Origin: Streptomyces hyderabadensis
GTDB taxonomy: Bacteria; Actinomycetota; Actinomycetes; Streptomycetales; Streptomycetaceae
Assembly (NCBI RefSeq): GCF_020404845.1
Contig: NZ_JAIOJZ010000032.1
Location: 1 to 64,000 of the forward strand
Reading direction: 5' to 3'
DNA length: 64,000 nucleotides
The position numbers were made by a program, and so were the translations under genes. The notes under the pieces were generated by a model, which searched no databases, was not told the origin of the DNA, and saw only the letters and a list, made by a program, of their open reading frames with translations. Position 1 is the first letter of the stretch; every line of letters begins with the position of its first letter. Below are positions 41,576 to 49,277 of this stretch, in pieces.

Positions 41576-42031
41576 TCAGCGGCGAGCGCGACGCGGCGTC
41601 AGGAAGCCCTCGTCCCGGGCCTGGCCGATCAGCCTGAGCGACCGGCGCCTGCTGTGCCCGGTCGCGCGCATCACCGCGAGGACCGGGTCGCCGCCCTGCT
41701 CCCGGGCCCTCCGGTACTCCTGGGCGACGCGCCTGCGCCCCTCCCTGCCACGCGGCCACTCGGGCCGGGCCCGCCGCGCCCCGGTCGGGGCACCCCGCGC
41801 GGGGGCCGCGACGCAGGCCTCGAAGAGGGGGTGCTCCAGCCACTCCGCGAGCACGGCCAGGTCGTCGAGGGACAGCGGCGGCTGGGCCCGTACGTCCTCG
41901 ACCCGCAGGTCCGCGCCGGACAGCACGGCGAGCGCGTCCACCCGGGCGCCGTCGGCGAAGGCCAGCCGGACGTCGAACCACGAGGTCGTGGTGCCACCCT
42001 CGCTCACCACCCAGGCGTGCCGCACGGACAT
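41576..42031 (-). CDS. Conserved protein with C-terminal helix-turn-helix-like segment (DUF6214-like)
   Basis: 151 residues. The N-terminal half (AWVVSEGGTTTSWFDVRLAF) is a mixed sheet domain; the C-terminal 50 residues are basic and helical, ATGHSRRRSLRLIGQARDEG preceded by VAQEYRRAREQGGD, resembling a DNA-binding helix-turn-helix. I tentatively relate it to DUF6214. An ATG at 42031 was chosen; a GTG at 42097 would add 22 residues. Convergent with the DUF305 gene. It may be a small transcription factor of unknown role. Confidence 0.68.
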   Translation of the reverse strand: MSVRHAWVVSEGGTTTSWFDVRLAFADGARVDALAVLSGADLRVEDVRAQPPLSLDDLAVLAEWLEHPLFEACVAAPARGAPTGARRARPEWPRGREGRRRVAQEYRRAREQGGDPVLAVMRATGHSRRRSLRLIGQARDEGFLTPRRARR

Positions 42032-42202
42032 CTCACCGTCGTCCGGACAGCGGTCGGAAAGCTGAAGAGAACGATCAACGAAGGATGCTTCGAGCACATA
42101 CGCAACGTAACCGAATGATCACATTCAATACGAACGGAACACGCTTCGTTCACCGAGGGCGGCACCCTGTCAGCGGAGCGAGCCCCGCGGCCCCCGCCCG
42201 CG

Positions 42203-42565
42203 TCAGCCGCTCCCCACGACCGCGGCCTGGCGGGCGGCCGCGGCGAGCAGGGCGTCGAGCAGCCCGGGGAAGAGGGCGTCCAGGTCGTCCCTGCGCAGGC
42301 CGTTCATCTTGGCCGTGCCCCGGTAGGTCTGGCGGATCACTCCGCTCTCGCGCAGCACCCGGAAGTGGTGGGTGGTGGTGGACTTGCTGACCGGCAGGTC
42401 GAAGTGCGAGCAGGAGAACAGGGCGTCGCTGTCGACGGCCAGCTCCCGCACGATCCGCAGCCGCACCGGGTCGGACAGCGCGTGCAGCAGCCCTTCGAGC
42501 CGGATTTCCGCACGCGTCGGATGAGGCAGCGCGCGGGCGCCGGCGGCAGTGGCGGCGAGGGTCAC
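42203..42565 (-). CDS. ArsR-type winged-helix regulator
   Basis: 120 residues. The winged helix is clear: LLHALSDPVRLRIVRELAV, FDLPVSKSTTTHHFRVLRES and the wing GVIRQTYRGTAKMNGLRR. No cysteine metal-site pair typical of ArsR/SmtB sensors in the recognition helix is seen, although CSH occurs before it. The GTG at 42565 has GGAG five bases upstream; ATG codons at 42613 and 42640 lie upstream, the former inside a -10-like TACAAT. It is divergent from an old-yellow-enzyme gene and probably represses it, a common actinobacterial pairing. Confidence 0.87.
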   Translation of the reverse strand: MTLAATAAGARALPHPTRAEIRLEGLLHALSDPVRLRIVRELAVDSDALFSCSHFDLPVSKSTTTHHFRVLRESGVIRQTYRGTAKMNGLRRDDLDALFPGLLDALLAAAARQAAVVGSG

Positions 42566-42623
42566 GGCGACTCCAGTCGGTCGGGGGTTCCACCGGACGG
42601 CAGGGCTTCCCATTGTACGAAGG

Positions 42624-42647
42624 ACGCCGTAGTTTGACATCCGGCGT
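42624..42647. promoter_or_regulatory. Operator/promoter region between ArsR and OYE genes
   Basis: ACGCCG (42624-42629) and CGGCGT (42642-42647) form an inverted repeat with a 12-base spacer containing a consensus -35 TTGACA (42634-42639) for the OYE gene; a -10-like TACCGT follows at 42659-42664 with a long 19-base spacer. A repressor here would cover the -35. Confidence 0.5.
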
Positions 42648-42704
42648 ACTACGAGAGGTACCGTACCAACCGTCCCGTCCTCGCGACCAAGGGAGCAGCC
42701 CGCC

Positions 42705-43784
42705 ATGAGCGCCCTCTTCGAGCCCCTCCGGCTTCGTGACACCACGATCCCCAACCGGGTCTGGATGCCGCCGATGTGCCAGTACTCCGCCGCACCGGAA
42801 GGCCCCCTGGCGGGCGTGCCCGGCGACTGGCACTTCGCGCACTACGCCGCCCGCGCGGTGGGCGGCACCGGCCTGATCGTCGTGGAGGCCACCGGCGTGT
42901 CGCCCGAGGGCCGCATCTCCCCGCAGGACCTCGGGCTGTGGAACGACACGCAGGTCGAGGCGTTCCGCCGGATCACGGACTTCCTGCACTCCCAGGGCAC
43001 GGTGCCGGCGATCCAGCTGGCCCACGCCGGCCGCAAGGCCTCCACCGCACAGCCCTGGAAGGGCGGGGCGCCGGTGGGAGCGGATGCCCACGGCTGGCAG
43101 CCGCTGGCCCCGAGCGCGCTCGCGTTCGACGAGCGGCACCCGGTGCCGGCCCAGCTGACGATCCCGCAGATCCAGGACATCGCCGGCCAGTTTGCGCAGG
43201 CCGCGCGCCGGGCGCTGGCGGCCGGTTTCGAGATCGCCGAGATCCACGGCGCCCACGGCTATCTGATCCACGAGTTCCTGTCGCCGCACTCCAACCACCG
43301 CACCGACGCCTACGGCGGCTCGTACGAGAACCGCACCCGGTTCGCCCTGGAGGTCGTCGACGCGGTGCGGGAGGTCTGGCCCGACGACAAGCCCCTGTTC
43401 TTCCGCGTCTCGGCGACCGACTGGCTTCAGGAGGGCGGCTGGACGCCGGACGACACGGTCCGCTTCGCCCGCGACCTCCAGGCCCACGGCGTCGACCTGC
43501 TCGACGTGTCCACCGGCGGCAACGCCCCGCGCGTCCGCATCCCCACCGGGCCCGGCTACCAGGTCCCCTTCGCCGCCCGCGTGAAGGCCGAGACCACGCT
43601 GCCGGTCGCCGCCGTCGGCCTGATCACCGACGTCGAGCAGGCCGAGAAGATCCTGGCCAACGACGAGGCCGACGCGGTGCTGCTGGGACGCGAACTGCTG
43701 CGCAACCCGTCCTGGGCCCAGCACGCGGCACGGGAGCTGGGCGCGGACGCCCGGACGCCGGACCAGTACGGCTGGGCCGTATGA
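42705..43784 (+). CDS. NADH:flavin oxidoreductase, old yellow enzyme (YqjM type)
   Basis: 359-residue FMN TIM barrel. Landmarks: FEPLRLRDTTIPNRVWMPPM, CQYSA, LAHAGRKAS, the substrate His pair region HGAHGYLIHEFLSPHSNHRT followed by DAYGGSYENRTRF, and the C-terminal FMN phosphate site ADAVLLGRELLRNP. The Cys in MCQYS marks the YqjM/thermophilic-like class. It reduces activated C=C bonds with NAD(P)H, often for detoxification. GGGAG precedes the ATG. The divergent ArsR gene probably controls it. Confidence 0.95.
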   Translation: MSALFEPLRLRDTTIPNRVWMPPMCQYSAAPEGPLAGVPGDWHFAHYAARAVGGTGLIVVEATGVSPEGRISPQDLGLWNDTQVEAFRRITDFLHSQGTVPAIQLAHAGRKASTAQPWKGGAPVGADAHGWQPLAPSALAFDERHPVPAQLTIPQIQDIAGQFAQAARRALAAGFEIAEIHGAHGYLIHEFLSPHSNHRTDAYGGSYENRTRFALEVVDAVREVWPDDKPLFFRVSATDWLQEGGWTPDDTVRFARDLQAHGVDLLDVSTGGNAPRVRIPTGPGYQVPFAARVKAETTLPVAAVGLITDVEQAEKILANDEADAVLLGRELLRNPSWAQHAARELGADARTPDQYGWAV

Positions 43785-43805
43785 GGCGGGGTTTCGCGCG
43801 AGGCG

Positions 43806-43834
43806 TTGACTAGAAAGCGCTTGCCCTCTACGGT
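43806..43834 (+). promoter_or_regulatory. Pectate lyase promoter with LacI-type operator
   Basis: -35 TTGACT (43806-43811) and -10 TACGGT (43829-43834) are 17 bases apart. The spacer holds GAAAGCGCTTGC (43813-43824) with the perfect core AAGCGCTT, a form typical of LacI-family and catabolite operators. The predicted start near 43841 gives a leader of about 140 bases. Confidence 0.75.
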
Positions 43835-43845
43835 CCGTTCATCAG

Positions 43846-43917
43846 CATGACCATCGCGAACGCCGCGGCTCCATACTTCCCCACAAGTTGGACCGCGCGT
43901 TCGCGCACTCGGTCATG
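43846..43917 (+). other. Long hairpin in the pectate lyase mRNA leader
   Basis: Two nested exact arm pairs, CATGACC (43846-43852) with GGTCATG (43911-43917) and CGCGAACGC (43855-43863) with GCGTTCGCG (43897-43905), fold the first part of the leader into one rod of 16 base pairs with a small internal loop and a 33-base apical loop. It begins about five bases after the predicted transcription start, 64 bases before the ATG. It may stabilise the message or sense a ligand. Confidence 0.65.
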
Positions 43918-43981
43918 ATGACGATCGTCGTTCACGTACATGTTCCGTTCCACCCCCACACCCTATGGAAGGGATCAGAAC

Positions 43982-44782
43982 ATGACCCCTGCGACACGAC
44001 CGCCCGCCCGGCGCGCGGCGACCGGCGCGCTGGCCGCTCTCGGACTCTCGGTTGGCATGCTCATGACCTCCGGAGCCCCTTCGGCGCAGGCCGCCACCTG
44101 GCCGACCCCCAACGGCAGCGAAGGCGTCTCCTCCACCATCGCGGTGTCCGGCACCAAGGACTACGGGATGAAGCGCCTGTACGGCACCGGCGACCTGGGC
44201 TCCGACGGCCAGGACGAGGACCAGGGCCCGATCCTGGAACTGGCCCCCGGCGCCGTCCTCAAGAACGTGATCATCGGCGCCCCGGCCGCCGACGGCATCC
44301 ACTGCAAGGGCAGTTGCACCCTGCAGAACGTCTGGTGGGAGGACGTCGGCGAGGACGCGGCGACCTTCCGGGGCTCCTCGTCGTCGAACGTCTACACGGT
44401 CTCCGGCGGCGGCGCCAAGGAGGCCAGTGACAAGGTGTTCCAGTTCAACGGCGCGGGCACGCTGAACGTCTCCGGCTTCGCCGTCAAGAACTTCGGCACC
44501 TTCGTCCGCTCCTGCGGCAACTGCTCGACGCAGTACAAGCGCACGATCAACCTCAGCGGCATCGAGGTCAGCTGGAAGGGCAGCCGGATCGCCGGCATCA
44601 ACACCAACTACGGCGACAGCGCGACCCTGCGCGACATCACGATCGTCGGGGACAGCAGCAAGAAGATCGTCCCGTGCCAGAAGTACATCGGCAACGACGA
44701 CGGCGACGAGCCGGACTCGAACGGCTCCGGTGCGGACGGCACCTACTGCAAGTACTCCTCGTCCGACATCACCTACAAGTGA
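43982..44782 (+). CDS. Secreted pectate lyase (PL3 family)
   Basis: 266 residues. A signal peptide with an arginine-rich start (PPARRAATGALAAL) ends near AQA-ATW at residue 37. The mature domain is a right-handed beta-helix of PL3 type: VLKNVIIGAPAADGIHCKGS, WWEDVGEDAATFRG, KVFQFNGAGTLNVSGFAVKN and INLSGIEVSWKGSRIAGINT, with several cysteines for disulfides. It cleaves polygalacturonate by beta-elimination, needing calcium. GGAAGGGA precedes the ATG. The promoter suggests control by a LacI-type regulator or catabolite repression. Confidence 0.93.
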   Translation: MTPATRPPARRAATGALAALGLSVGMLMTSGAPSAQAATWPTPNGSEGVSSTIAVSGTKDYGMKRLYGTGDLGSDGQDEDQGPILELAPGAVLKNVIIGAPAADGIHCKGSCTLQNVWWEDVGEDAATFRGSSSSNVYTVSGGGAKEASDKVFQFNGAGTLNVSGFAVKNFGTFVRSCGNCSTQYKRTINLSGIEVSWKGSRIAGINTNYGDSATLRDITIVGDSSKKIVPCQKYIGNDDGDEPDSNGSGADGTYCKYSSSDITYK

Positions 44783-44785
44783 GGC

Positions 44786-44818
44786 GTCAGGTCCGGGTGC
44801 CGTGCGCCCGGACCTGAC
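44786..44818. terminator. Shared terminator of pectate lyase and PaaX genes
   Basis: GTCAGGTCCGGG (44786-44797) and CCCGGACCTGAC (44807-44818) are perfect 12-base arms with a nine-base loop. The hairpin starts four bases after the lyase stop and overlaps the last codons of the convergent PaaX gene, so it can serve both. Confidence 0.78.
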
Positions 44819-45539
44819 CGGACTGCTCCCGCTGGTAGCGCGCGTAGGCGTCCCGCAGGGCTGCTCCCGGCCAGTCGGCCGGGAGCAGCTCCGCGGGCAG
44901 CACCGGGTCGGCCAGCAGATGCCGCACGACGGCCGCGAAGGCGGTGAGGCGGTCCGCCGGACGCCGGGACCGGTCGACCTGGGCGAGCAGCGCCCGTGCC
45001 GTGTCCGCCCAGTCGTCCAGCGGCCACAGGCGCGCGGCCAGGTCACCGGCCGGGGTCCCGGGGCGTGAGACGAGCCGCTCGGCCACCCGGTCCAGACCCG
45101 CGGGCAGCGGGCGGTCGAGGTTGGCGGGACGCAGCCAGACGCCCTCGCGGAGTTCGGCCAGGCGCAGGGTGGTCAGGGCGGCCCGCAGCTCGGCCCGGGC
45201 GGCCGGACCGCGCCCGGTCGCGGTGATCACGAGCGTCTCCCAGTCGCCGTCCCACGCGCGCGTGTGCGGGCGCAGGGCCTCGTCCTGGCGCCGCTGGCGC
45301 TCCAGCAGCCGCTCGCTGAGCCGGTAGCCGGTGTCCGTGCGCCGCAGGTCCCCGGCGGAGGTCATCCGGCTCAGCGCCGCGCGCGCGGTGGAGGCACCGA
45401 CGTCGAACCCCGCCACGAGCCGCACCAGGTCCCGCGCCGGCAGCTCCGGGGGATGCGTGCCGAGCAGCAGGCTCAGGACCACCGACCGCGCGGACAGCGG
45501 ACGCAGCGTGAGTCCGTCGGGGGCCTGGGAACCGCTCAT
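44787..45539 (-). CDS. PaaX-family transcriptional regulator
   Basis: 250 residues. The N-terminal winged helix (LSARSVVLSLLLGTHPPELP, then VAGFDVGASTARAALSRMTS and the wing AGDLRRTDTGYRLSE) and the central PaaX domain (WDGDWETLVIT, LREGVWLRPANL) are clear. PaaX proteins respond to aryl- or acyl-CoA thioesters. The ATG at 45539 was preferred; a GTG at 45566 inside a tandem repeat would add nine residues. It is divergent from an AidB-like acyl-CoA dehydrogenase and has a perfect palindrome in front. Confidence 0.9.
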   Translation of the reverse strand: MSGSQAPDGLTLRPLSARSVVLSLLLGTHPPELPARDLVRLVAGFDVGASTARAALSRMTSAGDLRRTDTGYRLSERLLERQRRQDEALRPHTRAWDGDWETLVITATGRGPAARAELRAALTTLRLAELREGVWLRPANLDRPLPAGLDRVAERLVSRPGTPAGDLAARLWPLDDWADTARALLAQVDRSRRPADRLTAFAAVVRHLLADPVLPAELLPADWPGAALRDAYARYQREQSGQVRAHGTRT

Positions 45540-45583
45540 CCGCGCGGGCCCGCGTCGTTCGTCCACATGAGCACGTACTGCAT
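45536..45583 (-). other. Possible 15-codon leader ORF before PaaX
   Basis: An ATG at 45583 opens MQYVLMWTNDAGPRG and its TGA overlaps the PaaX ATG as ATGA. Both Met codons of the peptide derive from the two copies of the tandem repeat. A -10-like TACAGT (45593-45598) ends ten bases before. There is no ribosome site, so it could be a translated leader coupling to PaaX or chance. Confidence 0.3.
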
Positions 45584-45602
45584 GAGCACGTACTGTACGT
45601 GC
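45566..45602. promoter_or_regulatory. Tandem repeat and perfect palindrome at the PaaX promoter
   Basis: CATGAGCACGTACTG is repeated exactly at 45566-45580 and 45581-45595. The second copy runs into GCACGTACTGTACGTGC (45586-45602), a perfect 17-base palindrome with eight-base arms around T, and a -10 TACAGT lies inside it. This is a probable PaaX operator with a half-site duplicated 15 bases away. Confidence 0.72.
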
Positions 45603-45609
45603 GCCCGTC

Positions 45610-45650
45610 GTGTTGCACTATTGCTGCGCTCGCAGGGAAAGTGCAACACT
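45610..45650 (+). promoter_or_regulatory. Promoter of the AidB-like gene flanked by an inverted repeat
   Basis: GTGTTGCACT (45610-45619) and AGTGCAACAC (45640-45649) are exact 10-base complements separated by 20 bases. They bracket -35 TTGCTG (45621-45626) and -10 AACACT (45645-45650), 18 bases apart; the ATG follows seven bases later, so the mRNA should be leaderless and open to tight repression. Confidence 0.65.
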
Positions 45651-45657
45651 CGGAAGC

Positions 45658-47292
45658 ATGACCTACGCGACGCACGACGTCACCAATCAGCCTCCTCCCC
45701 CGGCTCCCTACGACGCGTCCGACGACACCGCCCTGCTGGAGGGCGTGCGCCGGGAGGGCGCCGGGTGGGCCGAGGACGGCCTGCGGCGGCTGGGCCGTCG
45801 GGCGGGCAGCGCACAGGCGCAGGAGTGGGGCGACCTCGCGAACCGGTACGAGCCCGTGCTGCGCACCCACGACCGGTACGGCAACCGGGTCGACGAGGTC
45901 GAGTACCACCCGAGCTGGCACCGCCTGATGCGGGTCGCGGTCGGCGAGGGCCTGGCCGGCGCCCCGTGGGCCGACGACCGGCCGGGCGCCCACGTCGCGC
46001 GGACCGCCGGCGGACTGGTCTGGGGTCACACGGAGGCGGGGCACGGGTGCCCGACCTCGATGACGTACGCGGCCGTCCCGGCCCTGCGCGCCCAGCCCGA
46101 CCTGGCGAAGGTCTACGAACCGCTGCTGACCTCACGGGAGTACGAACCGGGGCTGCGGACGCCCACGGACAAGCGCGGACTGCTGGCCGGCATGGGGATG
46201 ACCGAGAAACAGGGCGGCTCGGACGTGCGGACCAACACCACGACGGCCACGGCGACCGCCGAGCCCGGCCTCTACACGCTGCGCGGGCACAAGTGGTTCA
46301 CGTCGGCGCCGATGTGCGACGTGTTCCTGGTGCTGGCCCAGGCCGCCGGGGGCCTGTCCTGCTTCCTGGTGCCGCGCGTGCTGCCCGACGGCACCCGCAA
46401 CACCTTCCGCATCCAGCGGCTGAAGGACAAGCTCGGCAACCGGTCCAACGCCTCCTCGGAGCCCGAGTTCGACGGGACGGTGGCCTGGCTGGTCGGGCCC
46501 GAGGGGCAGGGCGTCAAGACGATCATCGAGATGGTCAACTGCACCCGGCTGGACTGCGTGATGGCCTCGGCGACGCTGATGCGCAAGACCCTGGTCGAGG
46601 CCGGTCACCACGTCCGGCACCGCAGCGCCTTCGGCGCCCGGCTGGTGGACCAGCCGCTGATGCGCAACGTCCTGGCCGACCTCGCGCTGGAGTCCGAGGC
46701 CGCGACCGCCCTCACCCTGCGGCTCGCCGGCGCCGCCGACCGCGCCGTGCGCGGTGACGCGGGTGAGGCGGCGTTCCGGCGGATCGCCACCGCCGTCGGC
46801 AAGTACTGGGTGACCAAGCGCGGCCCGGCGTTCACCGCGGAGGCCCTGGAGTGCCTCGGCGGCAACGGCTACGTGGAGGAGTCGGGCATGCCGCGCCACT
46901 ACCGCGAGGCGCCGCTGCTGTCGATCTGGGAGGGCTCGGGGAACGTCAACGCCCTCGACGTGCTGCGGGCCCTCGGCCGCTCCCCCGCCTGCGCGGACGC
47001 CCTCTTCGCGGAACTGGCCCTGGCGGGCGGGGCGGACGCCCGGCTGGACGCGGCGGTGACCCGGCTCCGGGCCGGGCTCGGTGCGGCGTCCGAGACCGGG
47101 GCCCGGCGCCTGGTGGAGCTGATGGCCCTCACCCTCCAGGCCTCCCTCCTGGTCCGGCACGCCCCGCCGGCCGTCGCCGACGCCTTCTGCGCGAGCAGGC
47201 TCGGCGGTGACTGGGGGCATTCCTTCGGCACGCTGCCGGACACGGCCGGCCTCGGCGCGATCCTGGCGCGGGCGCTGCCCGAGGAGAGCTGA
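45658..47292 (+). CDS. aidB: AidB-like acyl-CoA dehydrogenase
   Basis: 544 residues, the length of E. coli AidB. Diagnostic motifs: GHGCPTSMTYAAVPAL, LLAGMGMTEKQGGSDVRTNT, the FAD/substrate region KDKLGNRSNASSEPEFDGTV and LECLGGNGYVEESGMPRHYR with the catalytic Glu near SIWEGSGN. AidB proteins bind DNA and FAD and are linked to alkylation damage; their isovaleryl-CoA activity is low. The ATG lies seven bases after the -10 box. The divergent PaaX regulator suggests response to an acyl-CoA, and EtfAB at 22 kb could take electrons from it. Confidence 0.92.
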   Translation: MTYATHDVTNQPPPPAPYDASDDTALLEGVRREGAGWAEDGLRRLGRRAGSAQAQEWGDLANRYEPVLRTHDRYGNRVDEVEYHPSWHRLMRVAVGEGLAGAPWADDRPGAHVARTAGGLVWGHTEAGHGCPTSMTYAAVPALRAQPDLAKVYEPLLTSREYEPGLRTPTDKRGLLAGMGMTEKQGGSDVRTNTTTATATAEPGLYTLRGHKWFTSAPMCDVFLVLAQAAGGLSCFLVPRVLPDGTRNTFRIQRLKDKLGNRSNASSEPEFDGTVAWLVGPEGQGVKTIIEMVNCTRLDCVMASATLMRKTLVEAGHHVRHRSAFGARLVDQPLMRNVLADLALESEAATALTLRLAGAADRAVRGDAGEAAFRRIATAVGKYWVTKRGPAFTAEALECLGGNGYVEESGMPRHYREAPLLSIWEGSGNVNALDVLRALGRSPACADALFAELALAGGADARLDAAVTRLRAGLGAASETGARRLVELMALTLQASLLVRHAPPAVADAFCASRLGGDWGHSFGTLPDTAGLGAILARALPEES

Positions 47293-47443
47293 GCGGCCGG
47301 CCCGAAGACACCCCCGACCGGACCCGACACCACCGTCTGACCTGGGGCGGAGCCCTTTCCAGGGGTGACTGTCAGTGGCTGGGTGCAGACTGGCCCGTGT
47401 CCGAGACGAAGGCGTCGACGAGGACGCCGCGGAGGTGATCGGC

Positions 47444-48529
47444 ATGACCGAGGTACTGCTCGCCGTGGGCACCCGCAAGGGCCTGTTCATCGGGCGCCGG
47501 CGGGGTGGCACCTGGGAGTTCGACGAGAGTCCCTACTTCAACGCACAGGCGGTCTACTCGGTCGCCCTCGACACCCGCGGCGGCACCCCGCGGCTGCTGG
47601 CCGGGGGCGACAGCGCGCACTGGGGGCCGTCGGTGTTCCACTCCGACGACCTGGGCCGGACCTGGACCGAACCGGCCGCGCCCGCCGTCAAGTTCCCCAA
47701 GGACACCGGCGCCTCCCTGGAGCGGGTGTGGCAGCTGCACCCGGCGGCCGCCGAACCGGACGTGGTCTACGCGGGCACGGAACCGGCGGCGCTGTACCGC
47801 TCGGAGGACCGCGGTGAGAGCTTCGAGCTGGTCCGCCCGCTCTGGGAGCACCCCACCCGGTCGAAGTGGGTCCCGGGCGGTGGCGGTGAGGGGCTGCACA
47901 CCGTCCTCACCGACCGGCGCGACCCCAGGTCGGTGACGGTCGCCGTCTCCACCGCCGGGGTGTTCCGCACCGCCGACGGCGGCGCGAGCTGGGCGCCGTC
48001 GAACTCCGGGGTCTCCGCCGTCTTCCTGCCCGACCCCGACCCGGAGTTCGGCCAGTGCGTGCACAAGGTCGCGCGGGACGCGGCCACCCCGGACCGCCTG
48101 TACCTCCAGAACCACTGGGGGGTGTACCGCAGCGACGACGCCGGTGCCCACTGGACGGACATCGGCGAGGGTCTGCCCTCCACCTTCGGTTTCGCGGTGG
48201 CCGCCCACCCGCACCGCGGCGACACGGCGTACGTCTTCCCGATCAACGCCGACGCCGACCGGGTGCCCGCGGACCACCGGTGCCGGGTCTTCCGCACCGC
48301 GGACGCGGGCAAGAGCTGGGAGCCGCTCTCGGCGGGCCTGCCCCAGGAGGACCACTACGGCACGGTGCTGCGCGACGCGCTGTCCACGGACGACGCGGAG
48401 CAGGCGGGCGTGTACTTCGGCAACCGCAACGGCGAGGTGTTCGCCTCGGCCGACGACGGCGACAGCTGGCGGCAGTTGGCCTCCCACCTGCCGGACGTGC
48501 TGTGCGTGCGGGCCGCGGTCGTCGGATGA
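47444..48529 (+). CDS. Sialidase/BNR-repeat-fold protein of unknown function
   Basis: 361 residues, cytoplasmic (no signal peptide). It has several BNR-type Asp-box repeats of a sialidase or YCF48-like beta-propeller: SDDLGRTWTEP, SEDRGESFELV, TADGGASWAP, SDDAGAHWTDI, TADAGKSWEPL and SADDGDSWRQL. Catalytic residues of sialidases cannot be confirmed, so it may be a binding or assembly protein. An excellent GGAGGTGAT precedes the ATG, which is unusual in this window. It follows the AidB-like gene by 151 bases. Confidence 0.85.
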   Translation: MTEVLLAVGTRKGLFIGRRRGGTWEFDESPYFNAQAVYSVALDTRGGTPRLLAGGDSAHWGPSVFHSDDLGRTWTEPAAPAVKFPKDTGASLERVWQLHPAAAEPDVVYAGTEPAALYRSEDRGESFELVRPLWEHPTRSKWVPGGGGEGLHTVLTDRRDPRSVTVAVSTAGVFRTADGGASWAPSNSGVSAVFLPDPDPEFGQCVHKVARDAATPDRLYLQNHWGVYRSDDAGAHWTDIGEGLPSTFGFAVAAHPHRGDTAYVFPINADADRVPADHRCRVFRTADAGKSWEPLSAGLPQEDHYGTVLRDALSTDDAEQAGVYFGNRNGEVFASADDGDSWRQLASHLPDVLCVRAAVVG

Positions 48530-48561
48530 ACCGGAGCGGGGGGACCGGCCTTGGCCACCGG

Positions 48562-48592
48562 TTGATCGGCGTCACCCGTACGGCAGTAGGGT
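48562..48592 (+). promoter_or_regulatory. Promoter of the uracil-DNA glycosylase gene
   Basis: -35 TTGATC (48562-48567) and -10 TAGGGT (48587-48592) are 19 bases apart, and the GTG start at 48600 is seven bases after the -10. No ribosome site is present: another leaderless candidate. Confidence 0.55.
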
Positions 48593-48599
48593 GACGCCC

Positions 48600-49277
48600 G
48601 TGGCACCACGACCCTTGAATGAAATCGTCGAAGCGGGCTGGGCGAAGGCCCTGGAACCCGTCGCGGGGCGGATCACCTCGATGGGTGAGTTCCTGCGCGC
48701 GGAGATCGCGGCCGGCCGCACCTACCTCCCGGCGGGGGCGAACGTCCTGCGGGCCTTCCAGCAGCCCTTCGACGACGTACGGGTCCTGATCGTCGGACAG
48801 GACCCTTACCCCACCCCGGGACACGCCGTCGGGCTGTCGTTCTCCGTGGCCCCCGAGGTACGCCCGTTGCCCGGCAGCCTCGTCAACATCTACCGGGAGC
48901 TGCACACCGACCTGAATCTCCCGCAGCCCTCCAACGGGGACCTGACGCCCTGGACCCAGCAGGGCGTGCTGCTGCTCAACAGGGCGCTCACCACGGCCCC
49001 GCGCAAGCCCGCGGCCCACCGCGGCAAGGGCTGGGAGGAGGTCACCGAGCAGGCGATTCGCGCGCTCGCGGCCCGGGGCAAGCCGATGGTGTCCATCCTC
49101 TGGGGCCGCGACGCCCGCAATCTGCGGCCACTGCTCGGCGACCTGCCGGCCGTGGAGTCGGCGCACCCGTCCCCGATGTCGGCCGACCGGGGCTTCTTCG
49201 GTTCCCGGCCGTTCAGCCGGGCCAACGACCTGCTGATGCGCCTGGGAGGTCAGCCGGTCGACTGGCGCCTGCCGTGA
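48600..49277 (+). CDS. ung: Uracil-DNA glycosylase, family 1
   Basis: 225 residues, full length. The water-activating motif GQDPYPTPGHAVGLSFSV carries Asp68 and the minor-groove loop HPSPMSADRGFFGSRPFSRA carries His189; NRALTTAPRKPAAHRGKGWE is the conserved middle segment. It excises uracil from DNA. The GTG start is set by the promoter; an in-frame GTG three codons earlier overlaps the -10 box. The stop overlaps the GTG of the BadF-type kinase. The segment after PY (PTPGHA rather than HGPGQA) is the actinobacterial variant. Confidence 0.95.
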   Translation: MAPRPLNEIVEAGWAKALEPVAGRITSMGEFLRAEIAAGRTYLPAGANVLRAFQQPFDDVRVLIVGQDPYPTPGHAVGLSFSVAPEVRPLPGSLVNIYRELHTDLNLPQPSNGDLTPWTQQGVLLLNRALTTAPRKPAAHRGKGWEEVTEQAIRALAARGKPMVSILWGRDARNLRPLLGDLPAVESAHPSPMSADRGFFGSRPFSRANDLLMRLGGQPVDWRLP

